DNA of 45,822 nucleotides from NCBI GenBank assembly GCA_023662835.1, contig JAMPII010000013.1, forward strand, positions 1-45,822. The letters run 5' to 3'. Source of the DNA: Muribaculaceae bacterium (GTDB lineage: Bacteria > Bacteroidota > Bacteroidia > Bacteroidales > Muribaculaceae). The first letter of the stretch is position 1. Each line of letters opens with the position of its first letter. This document shows, piece after piece, positions 35,904 to 45,822 of this stretch. Made by a program: the position numbers and the translations under genes. Below the pieces are notes generated by a model. That model had not been told where the DNA came from. It did not search any database and was given only the letters and a program-made list of their open reading frames with translations.

Positions 35904-37072
35904 TCGAAAACGTCCCAAGGAAGAGGCGCCGGACGGCGGAACAGGGAGTTACACAGTTGCCGGTAGAGTTTTTGCGATGATTTGCTGTTGCCGACAACGT
36001 GTTCGGCCCTGAAGAAACATACGCCTTCAACTGTAGGATGCTGCCGCGCTTTTTTTATCTGCGAAGTAACGGAATCCACGGTCCATTTCTTTTCGGTAAC
36101 CATTTTGTACGGGGCCAGACCAATGACCAAGGTGCAGCTGTCGGCTGCAATGTCGGCCCATGCTTTCATGTGCGCGCTGAATCCGTTACGTTCACCCCAG
36201 TACATCTGGGGCACTATCATGTCGTGGCTTCCTGATGCAATCCACTGGCCGGGGTCCTGTTGGAACGACTCGTAGGCTGTGGCGTTTTTCCACGGGCTGA
36301 GGCGCCGGTAGGAGCCGATAGGTGCGGAACCTACAATCATTCCGGGGCGAGAGTCGGCCACCATTGTGTATAGCTCTGAAACAAATGTGTTGAGGTTGTT
36401 GCGGCGCCAATCGTGATGAGACAACGATTTGTCGGTGCGCGATTCGTAGGCGGCTTTGTCGTTGAAGTCGTTGCCGGGGTAGCGGGTGTAGTCGAGGTGA
36501 ATGCCGTCGAAGGGATAGTTTTCGACCAGCTCGCGATATAGCTCAATTAGAAATTTACGAGCTTTGGGGTCGGAAGGGTCGAGATAGCGGGTACCCTGAT
36601 GATCAACGGTACGGCCGTTTTTAGTGTAGTAGGGGTGTTTGACCGGACTGTCGGAGTAGCGAGCCGCATTCTTTGCAGTTCCCAGCCGGAACGGAACAAT
36701 CCAGGCATGACACTCCATTGAGCGTTTATGGCATTCACTGATTACGAAATTGCACACGTCGTAGCTCAGAGGCTTTGACCCATTGCCTGTGACATCGGCC
36801 ATAGCGGGTTCGAATTTTGAATTCCATAGCACGTCGCCGTTTGCCTGCACCTGAAAGAATACCAGATTAAAATTGGCTTTATGCAGTTTGTCGAGAATAT
36901 TTATCATTTGTTGGCGCTGCTCGGCGGGATTAAAATTTGAGCCGGGCCAGTCCAAGCCCATATTTGTTGTCAGCCAAACGGCACGAACTTCGGGCTTGTC
37001 GTGTTTTTCGGCGGCGGCAAACAAAAAAGACAGGAACAGAATGAGGGTTGAAAGTGTTATTTTAATGCGCAT
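35900..37072 (-). CDS. GHL10 (DUF187) family putative glycoside hydrolase
   Basis: 390 residues with a signal peptide (about 1-20, ending FAAAE). The (beta/alpha)8-type domain begins EVRAVWLTTNMGLDWPGS and includes FNLVFFQVQANGD, ECHAWIVPFR, FDGIHLDYTRYPG and IVPQMYWGE. These are features of the GHL10 family, which acts on cell-wall or exported glycan. The exact substrate is unknown. The gene is convergent with the carboxypeptidase gene and divergent from the DUF695 gene. Confidence 0.88.
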   Translation of the reverse strand: MRIKITLSTLILFLSFLFAAAEKHDKPEVRAVWLTTNMGLDWPGSNFNPAEQRQQMINILDKLHKANFNLVFFQVQANGDVLWNSKFEPAMADVTGNGSKPLSYDVCNFVISECHKRSMECHAWIVPFRLGTAKNAARYSDSPVKHPYYTKNGRTVDHQGTRYLDPSDPKARKFLIELYRELVENYPFDGIHLDYTRYPGNDFNDKAAYESRTDKSLSHHDWRRNNLNTFVSELYTMVADSRPGMIVGSAPIGSYRRLSPWKNATAYESFQQDPGQWIASGSHDMIVPQMYWGERNGFSAHMKAWADIAADSCTLVIGLAPYKMVTEKKWTVDSVTSQIKKARQHPTVEGVCFFRAEHVVGNSKSSQKLYRQLCNSLFRRPAPLPWDVFD

Positions 37073-37184
37073 AATGCGACGAAATTAATCAAAATTGTGA
37101 TGACCGACAAAAAAAGAACTCAACAATGGCTTTTATATCGCCCGATTTAATTAATTTAACGTGCATTTTTATGACGTAGAACGT

Positions 37185-37634
37185 ATGGCAAAGAATATAG
37201 GCAATGAATGGTGGACGGCACCAACCGAGAGTGTTGATACCGGCAATTTGATAATGGTTACGGGTCGGCGAGGCGTTGAACCGCTTCGCCAGAGCGGCAA
37301 GTACAGTGTCCGTATCGAAATCATGTGGCGCTACCCGGCCGATAGTTCCGGTATGCCCGACAAGCCCACTTCGATGGTTATGGAGGCGGTTCATGAGGCG
37401 ATGCTTGAGGCATTCAAAAAGGATCCGGTTGCAGTGATGACCGGTGTATACACGGGCGACGGAAGCCGCGAATGGGTTTTTTATGCGCGCAACACGTTTC
37501 TGTTCGACAAATGCCTTAACCGAGCGTTGGCTCCTTTCGATTTGTTGCCGATAACGCTCAAGGCCGAGAATGACCCGGACTGGGAGGAGTACGACGAAAT
37601 GCGACAGGCATCGGAAATTATGCCGGAAGAGTAG
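37185..37634 (+). CDS. DUF695 family protein
   Basis: About 149 residues from the ATG at 37185 (MAKNIGNEWWT); an upstream GTG at 37161 adds eight residues and is less likely. The N-terminal WWTAPTESVDTGNLIMVTGRRG, the central IEIMWRYP and the block VAVMTGVYTGDGSREWVFYAR fit DUF695, small soluble proteins of unknown function. It precedes malQ by 50 bp on the same strand. Confidence 0.75.
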   Translation: MAKNIGNEWWTAPTESVDTGNLIMVTGRRGVEPLRQSGKYSVRIEIMWRYPADSSGMPDKPTSMVMEAVHEAMLEAFKKDPVAVMTGVYTGDGSREWVFYARNTFLFDKCLNRALAPFDLLPITLKAENDPDWEEYDEMRQASEIMPEE

Positions 37635-37684
37635 GACGATCCATACGGATTTCCAAGGAACATTCGATTATTCAAGTATATATT

Positions 37685-40366
37685 ATGAAAATACGATTTA
37701 CAATAGACTACCGGACTCAATGGGGCGAGTCGCTCTATATAAGCGGTAACGCGCTGGCTTTAGGAGCAGGCGACGGCGCCAAGGCACTGAGGATGCATAC
37801 GGATGGCGTAGGCTTGTGGACAGCCGCGGCTGAGGTTGATGATGTAGCGGACGGATGTCTGGAATATGGCTATATAGTACGTTCGGAAAGCGGCTCCGAG
37901 CGCAAAGAATGGGGCGGAAATTGCCACCGATTGCAGATTGGAGGCGCGCAGAGCTACGAAGTCTTTGACGCGTGGGTCGATTGCCCGGCCGACAAGCCAT
38001 TTTATTCGGCGGCATTCACGCGCTGTATCAACAAGCGCAAGACTCCCGACGCATATGTAACGCCGAGGGCGGGCAATCTGACCCTTTCGGCCGAGGCTCC
38101 AACGGTTGAGCCGTCGCAAGTGCTAGCGGTTTGCGGCGCCGGTGATGCTCTGGGCGACTGGAATCCGAAAGGGGCATTGCGTATGAGCGATGCCGAATTC
38201 CCGTTGTGGAAATTGAATATCGATTTGTCGAAGGCAAAACTGCCGTTGGAGTTCAAGTTTGTTTTGCTTGATAAAGAGTCGGGCGAACTTTTGGCTTGGG
38301 AGAACGGTGATAACCGTCATATAATTACAAAGCCGGAATCGATTAAGACGGCTATGATTGTTTCCGGAATGCATTTCAATGACCCCCGTGCACCATGGCG
38401 AGGAGCCGGAGTAGCTATCCCTGTGTTCTCGGTTAGGACTGTTAATGATTTTGGAGTCGGTGATTTTTATTCCTTGATAAAAATGGTTGACTGGGCCGTA
38501 GCAACCGGCCAGAAATTCCTTCAGATTCTGCCTATCAACGACACTACGATGACCCACACCTGGACCGACTCGTATCCCTATAATGCATGCACAACATTTG
38601 GGTTGCACCCTATGTATTTGCACATACAGGAACTGGGGCGCCTTAAGGATGTTCACCGCCAAAAATATTTCGATGATCTGGCTCAGGAACTGAATAGCTT
38701 GCCGACGGTCGACTATGAGCGTGTGAACGAGGCCAAGAACCAATTCACGGCCGAGATTTTCGCACAGGAAGGCTCGAAGACACTAAAATCAGTTGAATTC
38801 ACCGAATTTCTGCTGAAGAACTCATATTGGCTGAAGCCTTACGCTGCGTTTTGTGTGTTACGCGACAAATTCAGAACCCCCGACTTTGCCCGTTGGGGGG
38901 AATATGCCAATTATAAGCCCGAAATAGCCGACCGCGTGTATGCCGAGAACACCGACAAGATGAATCTGGTTTATTTTACGCAATATCATCTCGACCGGCA
39001 GATGCGCCGAGTACATGATTATGCCAGCGCACGAGGAGTGGCCTTCAAGGGCGACATTCCAATCGGGATATCGCGCGACAGTGCCGATGCGTGGATCAAT
39101 CCACGGTTGTTCAATATGGACAGCCAGGCCGGCGCGCCGCCCGACGATTTCTCCGTGCTAGGGCAGAACTGGGGATTCCCCACCTACAACTGGGAAGAGA
39201 TGTGGAACGACCATTTCGCTTGGTGGAAAGCGCGTTTCCGCAAAATGGCTGAATACTTCGATGCTTATCGAATCGATCATGTGCTGGGCTTTTTCCGTAT
39301 ATGGCAAATACCAATGAGTGCCGTACATGGTTTGTTGGGCACGTTCAATCCGGCATTGCCTTATAGCATTGATGAACTCCGTGCCAATTACGATTTCTGG
39401 CTCGATGTTGACTTGCAAACGCGTCCTTACATAATGGACAGTTTCCTTAACGACTTTTTCGGCGATTACGCCGACGAGGCGCGCGAACACTTTCTTGTTT
39501 CGCTCGGACATGGGCGCTATGGCTTCCGTTCCGAATTCGACACACAGCGCAAAGTTGCCGATTATTTCGCACATCAGGAAAAAAATGAGAAAAATACCCG
39601 TTTATGCGATGGTCTGCTTGGATTACACGAGCAAGTGCTGTTCATAGAGGACCCTGTTGAGGAGGGAATGTATCACCCCCGTATATCGGCTCAGTACACC
39701 TACATCTACAATCATTTGACCGACTACGAAAAATGGTGCTTCAACCGGCTATATAATGATTTCTATTATCATCGCCACAACGATTTCTGGTACGGAAAGG
39801 CTATGTGGAAGCTGCCGCCGTTGATCGACGCTACATCGATGCTGACCTGTGCCGAGGATTTGGGTATGATTCCGGCGTGTGTGCCGGCAGTGATGGACAA
39901 ATTGCACATTCTGTCTCTGGAAATACAGCGTATGCCGAAGAATCCGGAGCATAAGTTCGGATTGCCATGGGAATACCCCTACCTTTCGGTATGTACCACA
40001 TCGACTCACGACATGGGCGGTATACGGCAGTGGTGGGAGGATAATCCGCAGCTTGCTCAACAGTTCTACAACGAAATGCTGCATCAGCCGGGCAAGGCTC
40101 CGGAAAAAGCCGAACCTTGGATTTGCGACCGTATATTGATGATGAACCTGCAGTCACCATCGATGCTTGCAATCATACCTTTGCAGGATTGGCTTTCGGT
40201 GTCGCCCGATTTGCGCCGTTCCGACCCGCGCGAGGAGGAAATTAATGTGCCGTCCAACCCACGCCATTATTGGCGCTACCGTATGCACCTGAACGTTGAG
40301 GAGCTTATAGCCGCCGAGACATTTAATCGTGACCTTGCCGACCGCATCCGCAATGCCGGCCGATAA
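37685..40366 (+). CDS. malQ: 4-alpha-glucanotransferase (GH77) with N-terminal CBM20 modules
   Basis: Transfers alpha-1,4-glucan chains between maltooligosaccharides or glycogen. 893 residues: two starch-binding CBM20-like modules (about 1-105 and 115-235, the second with AVCGAGDALGDWNPKGALRM), then a GH77 barrel starting RAPWRGAGVAIPVFSVR. Catalytic residues: Asp531 in YRIDHVLGFFRIW, Glu724 in AEDLGMIP, Asp776 in STHDMGG. No signal peptide, so it works in the cytoplasm on internal glucan. This long, plant DPE2-like form is the usual one in Bacteroidetes. A strong hairpin follows its stop. Confidence 0.95.
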   Translation: MKIRFTIDYRTQWGESLYISGNALALGAGDGAKALRMHTDGVGLWTAAAEVDDVADGCLEYGYIVRSESGSERKEWGGNCHRLQIGGAQSYEVFDAWVDCPADKPFYSAAFTRCINKRKTPDAYVTPRAGNLTLSAEAPTVEPSQVLAVCGAGDALGDWNPKGALRMSDAEFPLWKLNIDLSKAKLPLEFKFVLLDKESGELLAWENGDNRHIITKPESIKTAMIVSGMHFNDPRAPWRGAGVAIPVFSVRTVNDFGVGDFYSLIKMVDWAVATGQKFLQILPINDTTMTHTWTDSYPYNACTTFGLHPMYLHIQELGRLKDVHRQKYFDDLAQELNSLPTVDYERVNEAKNQFTAEIFAQEGSKTLKSVEFTEFLLKNSYWLKPYAAFCVLRDKFRTPDFARWGEYANYKPEIADRVYAENTDKMNLVYFTQYHLDRQMRRVHDYASARGVAFKGDIPIGISRDSADAWINPRLFNMDSQAGAPPDDFSVLGQNWGFPTYNWEEMWNDHFAWWKARFRKMAEYFDAYRIDHVLGFFRIWQIPMSAVHGLLGTFNPALPYSIDELRANYDFWLDVDLQTRPYIMDSFLNDFFGDYADEAREHFLVSLGHGRYGFRSEFDTQRKVADYFAHQEKNEKNTRLCDGLLGLHEQVLFIEDPVEEGMYHPRISAQYTYIYNHLTDYEKWCFNRLYNDFYYHRHNDFWYGKAMWKLPPLIDATSMLTCAEDLGMIPACVPAVMDKLHILSLEIQRMPKNPEHKFGLPWEYPYLSVCTTSTHDMGGIRQWWEDNPQLAQQFYNEMLHQPGKAPEKAEPWICDRILMMNLQSPSMLAIIPLQDWLSVSPDLRRSDPREEEINVPSNPRHYWRYRMHLNVEELIAAETFNRDLADRIRNAGR

Positions 40367-40369
40367 ACT

Positions 40370-40403
40370 GATTTGGAGGTTGCGAAGTAACAACCTCCAA
40401 ATC
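40370..40403 (+). terminator. Perfect 13-bp hairpin after malQ
   Basis: GATTTGGAGGTTG (40370-40382) and CAACCTCCAAATC (40391-40403) form a perfect 13-bp stem with an 8-nt loop four bases after the malQ stop. There is no T run afterwards, so it may be a Rho-dependent or bidirectional structure, or an RNA-stability element between malQ and the beta-galactosidase gene. Confidence 0.6.
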
Positions 40404-40455
40404 AACATTCTACAAATCGTTTGATTGAGAATAAAAATCATACATAATTTCTTAA

Positions 40456-43548
<3,093 letters not shown>

Positions 43549-43572
43549 TTCAACCCCAATTACATCCCTCAC

Positions 43573-43610
43573 AAGCCATCGCAGAGTATCCAGCCCTGCG
43601 GTGGCTTTTT
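43573..43610 (+). terminator. Intrinsic terminator of the beta-galactosidase gene
   Basis: AAGCCATCGCAG (43573-43584) pairs with CTGCGGTGGCTT (43596-43607) with one G-T pair, giving a 12-bp stem with an 11-nt loop, followed by a run of T to 43610. Confidence 0.8.
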
Positions 43611-43617
43611 AATAACA

Positions 43618-43800
43618 CGGCTCTTTCATTTAAAAATAGAATGCAAGAACAAATTTTTAATGAATTGATTTTCAATGCGAATATTTATACCAATTGAAAG
43701 CCTAATCGCCAAATAAATTGAACTGAGAATAAATGGACGACATAAAGGCTTGAATACAAAGCAGATTGAAATATTCATTAAATTTTAAATGAAAGAGCCG
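43618..43800. repeat. 18-bp perfect inverted repeats around a 147-bp AT-rich core
   Basis: CGGCTCTTTCATTTAAAA at 43618-43635 and its exact inverse at 43783-43800. A second, nested pair lies inside: TTTAATGAAT at 43656-43665 and ATTCATTAAA at 43773-43782, with partial complementarity continuing inward. No protein is encoded in it. Two readings are possible: a small MITE-like insertion, or an invertible segment. No clear target-site duplication flanks it. It ends exactly where the truncated nuclease gene begins. Confidence 0.75.
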
Positions 43801-43802
43801 TG

Positions 43803-44333
43803 ATGTCGCCCGAAGATATAGCCGTGTTCAAAGATGAATATCTTCTTGACTTCATCAATACGGAAGAAATTGGAATCCGAGACTATGAGGATATTGATGA
43901 ACGTGTAGTTGAAAAGGAGATTGTGCATAATTTCAAGAAATTCATCATGGCTTTCGGGCATGATTTCGCATTCGTAGGCAATCAGTATCACCTTGAGGTT
44001 TATTCACATGACTTCTTCCCGGATTTGCTGTTCTTCAACCGCGAGCTGAATTGCCTTGTGGTGGTGGAACTGAAGACCGGTGACTTCAAGACAAGCTATC
44101 TTGCCCAACTGATGACCTATCTGCGCATCCTCGATGACAAAGTGAAGAAGCCTCACGAAAATCCATCAATCGGCATCGTCTTATGCAAGACCGCCGACAA
44201 AGACTTCGTGGAATATGTAATCCAAGACTATGCCAAGCCCATGGGTGTAGCCACTTACCGCATGAATTCAGACATGCCCGAAAAACTACGTGATGCCCTC
44301 CCCGACATAGAGGAGCTTAAGAAACTGTTATAG
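43803..44333 (+). pseudogene. PDDEXK nuclease (DUF1016/YhcG C-terminal) fragment
   Basis: About 176 residues matching the C-terminal nuclease domain of DUF1016/YhcG proteins: FKDEYLLDFINTEEIG, FGHDFAFVGNQYHLEV, then the PD-(D/E)XK core FFPDLLFFNRELNCLVVVELK and GIVLCKTADKDFVEYV. Catalytic residues are present. The N-terminal domain of about 150 residues found in full-length relatives is missing, and the reading frame starts (GTG at 43800 or ATG at 43803) right at the edge of the inverted repeat, which suggests truncation by that element. The fragment has an open frame and could still be made, so it may be a functional stand-alone domain; the pseudogene label reflects the missing half. Confidence 0.7.
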
Positions 44334-44366
44334 CACGTCCATGACAGAATTCGACGTAGATGTCCA

Positions 44367-44390
44367 ATTCGTCGGTTGTAACTGACGAAT
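44367..44390. terminator. Hairpin between convergent nuclease fragment and mobA
   Basis: ATTCGTCGGT (44367-44376) and ACTGACGAAT (44381-44390) form a 10-bp stem with a G-T pair and a 4-nt loop, in the 70 bp between the two convergent genes. Probably a shared bidirectional terminator. Confidence 0.6.
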
Positions 44391-44403
44391 CGGGCGCTTT
44401 GCT

Positions 44404-44835
44404 TTACTGATTATCCTCATCAGCTCTCCATTGGGCATCGAAAGCGTTGGCAAGTGTAACTATCTGCTTGTTCAGTTTGACTAACTCTATGGTTTGCTGT
44501 TCCAACTGATAGAGTGCTTTCATCGCTTTCTTTTCAGTGAAATTCTCACGGAGGGTTTTAGCGACAAGGTCGTAGTCCACACAGATTGACCGATACCGAG
44601 AGTGCATGGCAGACAGTTGGTCAATGAATACTCGCGAGTTCTCATCAACGACAAATACCTTGAACGGTTTGTCAAGAAGCACACCTTTGATGAAGGCAGC
44701 TTTGGTTGTAGCTCCCGATTTCTCAAATCGGGAGAGGAACTTTTCGTTCTCAATGGCATCAAACCGCACGACGTAGCGGTTGATTGCCGGATTCACTTTT
44801 GGAGGCCTACCTCCTTGATTGAAGTTTTGTTTCAT
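44404..44835 (-). CDS. MobA-like mobilization protein (orphan)
   Basis: 143 residues. GGRPPKVNPAINRYVVRFDAIENEKFLSRFEKSGATTKAAFI is the N-terminal ribbon-helix-helix-like region of the small MobA/MobC-type accessory proteins of Bacteroides conjugative and mobilizable elements. The rest is helical (LRENFTEKKAMKALYQLEQQTIELVKLNKQIV). Such proteins bind oriT and assist the relaxase. In known elements the relaxase gene follows at once; here the downstream side holds a convergent gene and no relaxase, so the mobilization unit is incomplete. The leader carries ATCCACTAAAATCCA nine bases before the start. Confidence 0.65.
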   Translation of the reverse strand: MKQNFNQGGRPPKVNPAINRYVVRFDAIENEKFLSRFEKSGATTKAAFIKGVLLDKPFKVFVVDENSRVFIDQLSAMHSRYRSICVDYDLVAKTLRENFTEKKAMKALYQLEQQTIELVKLNKQIVTLANAFDAQWRADEDNQ

Positions 44836-44844
44836 TTTTATTAC

Positions 44845-44859
44845 TGGATTTTAGTGGAT
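44845..44859 (-). promoter_or_regulatory. 15-bp leader shared with the HTH gene (mobA copy)
   Basis: ATCCACTAAAATCCA on the minus strand, nine bases before the mobA ATG, identical to the copy before the HTH gene. Position suggests a translation-control or operator site. Confidence 0.5.
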
Positions 44860-45130
44860 GGCCGGATCTGCCGACCGCAGGTTATCTTATGGGAAGAACG
44901 ACTTTGGAGTTCTGCCGGCTATATTCTTGCAAGGGTTTCGAGGCACAAATCCGGTTTCCGGTGCCTCGGAACATACCTTGCAATGACAATGTTGTCATCA
45001 TGTCTAACCTACATTCTTTCAAGCTATAAATTACATCGCGACATCAGATAGCTTCAAAACCAATGGTCAATTATTCCTATGATTCCATAACGCCAAACAG
45101 TGATTGTTTGTGCAGAGTGGAAAAGGATAA

Positions 45131-45171
45131 GTGGGTAATCGTGGGTAAAGTGTGAGTAACCGTGGGAAATC
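45131..45171 (+). repeat. Four tandem 10-11 bp iteron-like units
   Basis: GTGGGTAATC, GTGGGTAAAGT, GTGAGTAACC and GTGGGAAATC follow one another directly. Spacing of about one helical turn suits a protein binding the same DNA face repeatedly, as replication initiators, integrases or repressors do. Confidence 0.6.
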
Positions 45172-45312
45172 GCTGTCAATCAGCAATCATTTTATGGATG
45201 GACATCGTTACACTTGCACAAAGGTTGCTATTGAGATACCTTCCAATGAATGTCTGAATGAAGGATTCTACCTCCCCACATTCCTCCCTACAGCCCTCCA
45301 TAAGGAAATATC

Positions 45313-45362
45313 TCGCTACCGACCTTTGTCCCGACCGACATACAGAGGTATCTCGGTAGCGA
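45313..45362. repeat. Inverted repeat, oriT- or operator-like
   Basis: TCGCTACCGA (45313-45322) and TCGGTAGCGA (45353-45362) are perfect inverse copies with a 30-base spacer; both are preceded by TATC. Possible oriT or recombination site near the mobilization gene. Confidence 0.45.
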
Positions 45363-45489
45363 TGCAGAGATGACGCGATGTAACCATATAGCGATTATGG
45401 TATGGATGTATGTATGAGTTATATTGCCGTCATGATTGCAACCCCGGAATGGCCGGCATTACATTACTTCGCATAAAAACAAATTTCAA

Positions 45490-45504
45490 ATCCACTAAAA
45501 TCCA
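45490..45504 (+). promoter_or_regulatory. 15-bp leader shared with mobA (HTH gene copy)
   Basis: ATCCACTAAAATCCA eight bases before the HTH gene ATG, the same as on the other strand before mobA. Here ATCCACT itself occurs twice, at 45490-45496 and 45500-45506. Confidence 0.5.
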
Positions 45505-45512
45505 CTTGTAAA

Positions 45513-45822
45513 ATGAAACAGAATATACATAACACCTCTCCGACAGTCACCACAATGGTTGTCATCCCTCAAGAAGAATGGCAGTCAATGCATGACAAAC
45601 TCGACCGCCTCGCGGAGATGATTGAGACACGCAATGTCTCTGACCGCAATGCCGAATGGCTCGAATCCAAAGCCGCACGCAAACTCCTCGGTGTTTCACC
45701 CAAGACATGGCAAAATTACCGCGACCAGCGCGTAATCCCCTTCTCCTAAATCGGTCGCAAAATCTATGTCAACCGCGCCGACCTTGATGACTTCTTGCGA
45801 AGTCACCGAATAACATCGATGT
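45513..45822 (+). pseudogene. Helix-turn-helix (excisionase-like) gene with premature stop; partial at window end
   Basis: The first 78 codons encode a protein with a coiled N-terminus (EEWQSMHDKLDRLAEMIE) and a MerR/excisionase-type HTH (ESKAARKLLGVSPKTWQNYRDQRVIPFS). It ends at TAA, 45747-45749. The same frame then continues with IGRKIYVNRADLDDFLRSHRI, exactly the wing and end expected for this family, and stays open to the window edge. The stop stands where relatives usually have glutamine, so a single CAA-to-TAA change explains it. Such proteins usually control excision or gene expression of Bacteroidetes mobile elements. The product as read is truncated inside the DNA-binding domain. Confidence 0.75.

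Larger units (their letters stand above)
44836..45512. other. Non-coding control region between divergent mobA and HTH genes
   Basis: 677 bases without a supported gene, but dense in symmetry. It holds: the 8-bp stem CGAGGCAC/GTGCCTCG (44939-44946 and 44961-44968); the 16-bp palindrome ATGACAATGTTGTCAT (44983-44998); four tandem GTGGGTAA-type units (45131-45171); the 10-bp inverted pair TCGCTACCGA/TCGGTAGCGA (45313-45322 and 45353-45362); and the matching 15-bp leaders at both ends. This is what an oriT plus regulatory or recombination region of a mobilizable element would look like, but no nick site can be named. Confidence 0.55.

Noticed and set aside
44602-45051. 149-residue open frame antisense to mobA running into the control region
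   Set aside because: Covers the mobA leader and palindromes and has no domain signal.
45152-45373. 73-residue frame in the control region
   Set aside because: GTG start inside the tandem units, spans the inverted repeat, no recognisable domain.

Overview
The window looks like chromosomal DNA of a Bacteroidales gut bacterium, possibly Muribaculaceae. The evidence is a SusC/SusD/SusE outer-membrane glycan uptake locus, lipoproteins with acidic residues after the lipobox cysteine, TAnnTTTG-type -7 promoter boxes, the glycine-lipid acyltransferase pair, and several protein families typical of Bacteroidetes (DUF4919, DUF4254, DUF4491, GH77 with CBM20 domains). The family assignment is inference; the order is well supported.

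Layout. 1-6512: a susC-susD-susE operon on the minus strand, bracketed by two copies of a palindromic intergenic repeat. 6600-12212: an operon on the plus strand with a bifunctional (p)ppGpp enzyme, a 7TM-HD (PgpH-type) phosphohydrolase, a small membrane protein and a DUF4919 protein. 12287-13204: a His/Pro-rich secreted protein whose 3' end overlaps rsmF. 13163-19146: a compact minus-strand operon read as zupT-like, glsA, glsB, Wzi-like, lipocalin-like lipoprotein, rsmF. 19251-26557: divergent from it, an ECF sigma factor, a putative one-TM anti-sigma protein, a Spy/CpxP-like periplasmic protein and a very large alpha-2-macroglobulin homologue without the thioester motif. 26582-30029: small ABM and DUF4491 genes, then DUF4254-GT9-ruvB with overlapping ends. 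30086-35903: a tightly overlapping run of flippase, DUF389, GT4, radical SAM and LD-carboxypeptidase. 35900-37072: a convergent GHL10-type lipid-anchored or secreted hydrolase. 37185-43548: a DUF695 protein, GH77 4-alpha-glucanotransferase and secreted GH2 beta-galactosidase.

From about 43618 to the right end the character changes. There is an 18-bp perfect inverted repeat around a 147-bp AT-rich core, a PDDEXK nuclease fragment lacking its usual N-terminal domain, an orphan MobA-like mobilization protein, a 677-bp non-coding stretch full of palindromes and short tandem repeats, and a helix-turn-helix gene interrupted by one in-frame stop. I read this as the decayed edge of an integrated mobilizable element.

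How the genes work together: most of the window is envelope biology (glycan import, glycine lipids, surface polysaccharide assembly, envelope stress, periplasmic defence, peptidoglycan turnover) plus nucleotide second messengers. The clearest unusual features are the thioester-less macroglobulin next to an ECF sigma module, and the element at the right end with its paired 15-bp leaders in front of two divergent genes.
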